A stretch of 7,049 nucleotides of DNA. Origin: Actinomycetota bacterium (GTDB lineage: Bacteria > Actinomycetota > Nitriliruptoria > Euzebyales > Egibacteraceae). How positions within the stretch are numbered: the first letter of the stretch is position 1; each line of letters starts with the position of its first letter. The DNA lies in the NCBI GenBank assembly GCA_019347785.1, contig JAHWKQ010000119.1, positions 1 through 7,049 on the forward strand, read 5' to 3'. A model generated the notes under the pieces. The model saw only the letters and a list, made by a program, of their open reading frames with translations. It ran no database searches and was not told the DNA's origin. Below are positions 5,380 through 7,049 of this stretch, in pieces. A program made the position numbers and the translations under genes.

Positions 5380-5960
5380 GCGTCATCGCCCCGGGACGCA
5401 ACATCGTGCTGTTCGGGATGATGGGCGCCGGCAAGACCGAGGTGGGCCACGTCGTCGCCACACGCCTGGGGCGGCCATTCTGGGACACCGACGACATCGT
5501 CGAGCGGGAGACCGGGATGACGGTCGCGCGCATCTTCGCCGAGCGGGGGGAGCGCGCCTTCCGCCGCCACGAGGCCGAGGCCGTGCGCCACGTCGCCGCT
5601 CTGCGCGGGCGCGTCGTGGCCGTCGGCGGCGGCGCCGTCCTGGACCCCGAGAACACCACCGCGCTGCGCTCCGCCGGCGACCTGGTGTGGCTGGACGCCG
5701 GACCGGCCGAGCTCGCCGAGCGCGTCGGCGATCACGCCGGCGACCGGCCCCTGCTGGCGGGTGCTGGCGACGCGGCCGGGCGGTCCGAGCGACTGCGGCG
5801 GCTGGCCGAGCAGCGCGCGCAGGTCTACGCGGCCGCCGCGGACCACCGCATCGACACCTCCGGGCACTCCCCGGCCCGGGTCGCGTCGGAGATCATCGCG
5901 TGGGCGCGCACCCGCCCCGGTCTGCTCGCCCGCGACGAGCGGGAGGACGGCCCGGCGTGA
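5376..5960 (+). CDS. aroK: Shikimate kinase
   Basis: AroK phosphorylates shikimate at the 3-hydroxyl using ATP, two steps before chorismate synthase. This 194-residue P-loop kinase has Walker A GMMGAGKTEVG (14-24). The DTDD segment (37-40) holds the Asp pair for magnesium and substrate. GERAFRRHE (58-66) carries the shikimate-binding Arg63, and VGGGAV (83-88) is the glycine-rich substrate loop. The lid region is around DRPLL, with Arg124, and RAQVY (147-151) forms the usual Arg-x3-Tyr. The residue after the Walker A Lys-Thr is Glu instead of the usual Thr, within family tolerance but unusual. The C-terminal 20 residues (about 175-194) are a charged extension beyond the core. ATG 5376 overlaps the aroC stop, and the stop overlaps the aroB GTG, so the three are probably translated in a coupled way. 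Confidence 0.96.
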   Translation: MSVIAPGRNIVLFGMMGAGKTEVGHVVATRLGRPFWDTDDIVERETGMTVARIFAERGERAFRRHEAEAVRHVAALRGRVVAVGGGAVLDPENTTALRSAGDLVWLDAGPAELAERVGDHAGDRPLLAGAGDAAGRSERLRRLAEQRAQVYAAAADHRIDTSGHSPARVASEIIAWARTRPGLLARDEREDGPA

Positions 5961-7048
5961 CGCCCGTGCGCGTCCCGGTGCAGGTCCCCGGGGCCGGCTA
6001 CGACGTCGTGGTCGCGCCCGGCCTGCTCGACCGGCTCGCCGAGCATGCGGCGCTGCCGCCGCGCGCGCGCACCGCGGCGCTGGTCACCGTCGCGCCCGTC
6101 GCCGCGCTCTACCGCGCGAGGGTGGCCGCCGCGCTGGAGTCGGCCGGGCTGGACGTGCGCGTCATGACGGTGCCCGACGGCGAGGAGGCCAAGAGCCTCG
6201 ACACGCTGGCGGGGCTGTACCACCGCTTCGCGGCCGTGCCGCTGCACCGCGACGACGTCGTGGTGGCGCTCGGGGGCGGGGTCGTCGGGGACCTGGCGGG
6301 GTTCGCCGCGGCGACGTGGAACCGCGGCGTCCCGGTCGTGCAGGTGCCCACCACGCTGCTCGCCCAGGTGGACGCCGCCGTCGGCGGCAAGACCGGGATC
6401 AACCTGCCCGAGGGCAAGAACCTGGTCGGGTCGTTCCACCAGCCGGTGGCGGTCGTCGCCGACACCGCCACCCTGGCGACGCTGCCGCGGCGCGAGCGTC
6501 GGGCCGGGCTGGGGGAGGCCGCCAAGTACGGCTTCGTCGCCGACCCGGCCGTCCTGGAGCTGCTGGAGGCCCGCCCGGCCGACGCCGTCGCCGGCGACCC
6601 CGAGCTGCTCGCCGACGTCGTGGTCCGGGGCGTCGCGATCAAGGCCGGCGTCGTCGCCGCCGACGAGCGGGAGAGCGGGCGACGCGCGCTGCTCAACTAC
6701 GGCCACACCGTCGGCCACGCCGTGGAGGCCCTCGCCGGCTACGGGACCTTCCGCCACGGGGAGGCGGTCGCGCTGGGCATGGTGTTCGCCGCGCGGCTGG
6801 GGGAGCGCCTGGGCGTCAGCGCCCCCGGCCTGGCCGCACGGACCGTCGCGCTGCTGCGCGCGCTGGGCCTGCCCACCGGCGGGCTGCGGCTGGACCCCGC
6901 GGCGGTCTGGGCGGTGCTGGCCCGCGACAAGAAGGCCCGGGCGGGGGTCCGCTTCGTGCTGTGCGCCCGCCCCGGCGAGGCGCTCGTCGTCGACCAGCCC
7001 GACCGCCGGCTCGTCGACGAGGTCCTGCGGACCCTGGCCGGGCCGTAG
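5957..7048 (+). CDS. aroB: 3-dehydroquinate synthase
   Basis: AroB converts DAHP to 3-dehydroquinate, the second step of the shikimate pathway, using NAD and a divalent metal (zinc or cobalt) in the cytoplasm. The 363 residues give the full family length. The NAD/substrate core reads VALGGGVVGDLAGFAAAT (103-120), followed by VQVPTTLLAQVDAAVGGKTG (128-147) and NLPEGKNLVGSFHQP (149-163). The metal ligands are present: Glu187 in GLGEAAKYG, His250 in NYGHTVGHAVE and His267 in RHGEA. The GTG start at 5957 is chosen because it forms a GTGA overlap with aroK and places the conserved N-terminus correctly. The frame is open for 90 codons further upstream, but that is a shadow of aroK. A second GTG at 5966 is possible. 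The gene is complete, ending one base before the window edge, so downstream partners are not visible. Confidence 0.98.
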   Translation: MTPVRVPVQVPGAGYDVVVAPGLLDRLAEHAALPPRARTAALVTVAPVAALYRARVAAALESAGLDVRVMTVPDGEEAKSLDTLAGLYHRFAAVPLHRDDVVVALGGGVVGDLAGFAAATWNRGVPVVQVPTTLLAQVDAAVGGKTGINLPEGKNLVGSFHQPVAVVADTATLATLPRRERRAGLGEAAKYGFVADPAVLELLEARPADAVAGDPELLADVVVRGVAIKAGVVAADERESGRRALLNYGHTVGHAVEALAGYGTFRHGEAVALGMVFAARLGERLGVSAPGLAARTVALLRALGLPTGGLRLDPAAVWAVLARDKKARAGVRFVLCARPGEALVVDQPDRRLVDEVLRTLAGP

Positions 7049-7049
7049 C

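Noticed and set aside
5687..5956. N-terminal extension of AroB into the aroK region
   Set aside because: The frame is open, but the translation there is an Arg/Ala/Gly-rich shadow of aroK, and known AroB proteins start near GTG 5957.

Overview
The window is very GC-rich, densely packed DNA with every convincing gene on the + strand. The codon third positions are strongly G/C, GTG starts are frequent, and genes overlap through GTGA/ATGA junctions. Protein style (chorismate synthase wording, a pilin with a C-terminal Cys pair, a short MerR/excisionase-type regulator) points to an actinobacterium, possibly a deep-branching class. I cannot assign a genus from the sequence alone.

Layout. (1) Bases 1-678 hold two type IV pilin-type genes in tandem: the last 63 codons of one, and a complete 128-residue prepilin. 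They are separated by a strong composite hairpin with a cUUCGg tetraloop (204-259). (2) Bases 679-816 are a non-coding gap with two abutting palindromes, followed by a 67-residue helix-turn-helix protein (817-1020). (3) Bases 1024-4164 hold pilM, pilN, pilO and a fourth gene in the pilP position. All are head-to-tail and overlap by 1-4 bases. Together they encode the cytoplasmic ATPase-fold ring protein and three single-pass membrane proteins of a type IV pilus alignment complex. The fourth protein has a membrane anchor, a Pro/Thr-rich linker with a perfect-length 24-bp tandem repeat, and a C-terminal domain resembling the GspC/PilP homology region. (4) After a 33-base gap containing a small hairpin and a possible leaderless-type -10 element come aroC, aroK and aroB (4198-7048). 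These are three shikimate-pathway enzymes joined by 4-base overlaps.

How it fits together. The pilins are the fibre subunits and PilM/N/O/P-like proteins form the inner assembly platform. The small HTH protein is the likely local regulator, since it is the first gene of the pilM transcription unit. AroB, AroK and AroC catalyse steps 2, 5 and 7 of chorismate synthesis. The order pilM-N-O-P followed by aroK-aroB recalls the pilMNOPQ-aroK-aroB order of Gammaproteobacteria, but the secretin gene pilQ is absent and aroC sits in its place. That is sensible if this cell has no outer membrane. No motor ATPase (PilB/PilT), platform PilC, prepilin peptidase or secretin is seen here. I find no mobile element, CRISPR array, tRNA or rRNA.

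The most interesting material is the pilus operon of an apparently monoderm bacterium: the GspC/PilP-like protein without a secretin, the low-complexity inserts in PilN and PilP, and the embedded regulator. It is a variant of a known machine, not an evident wholly new system.
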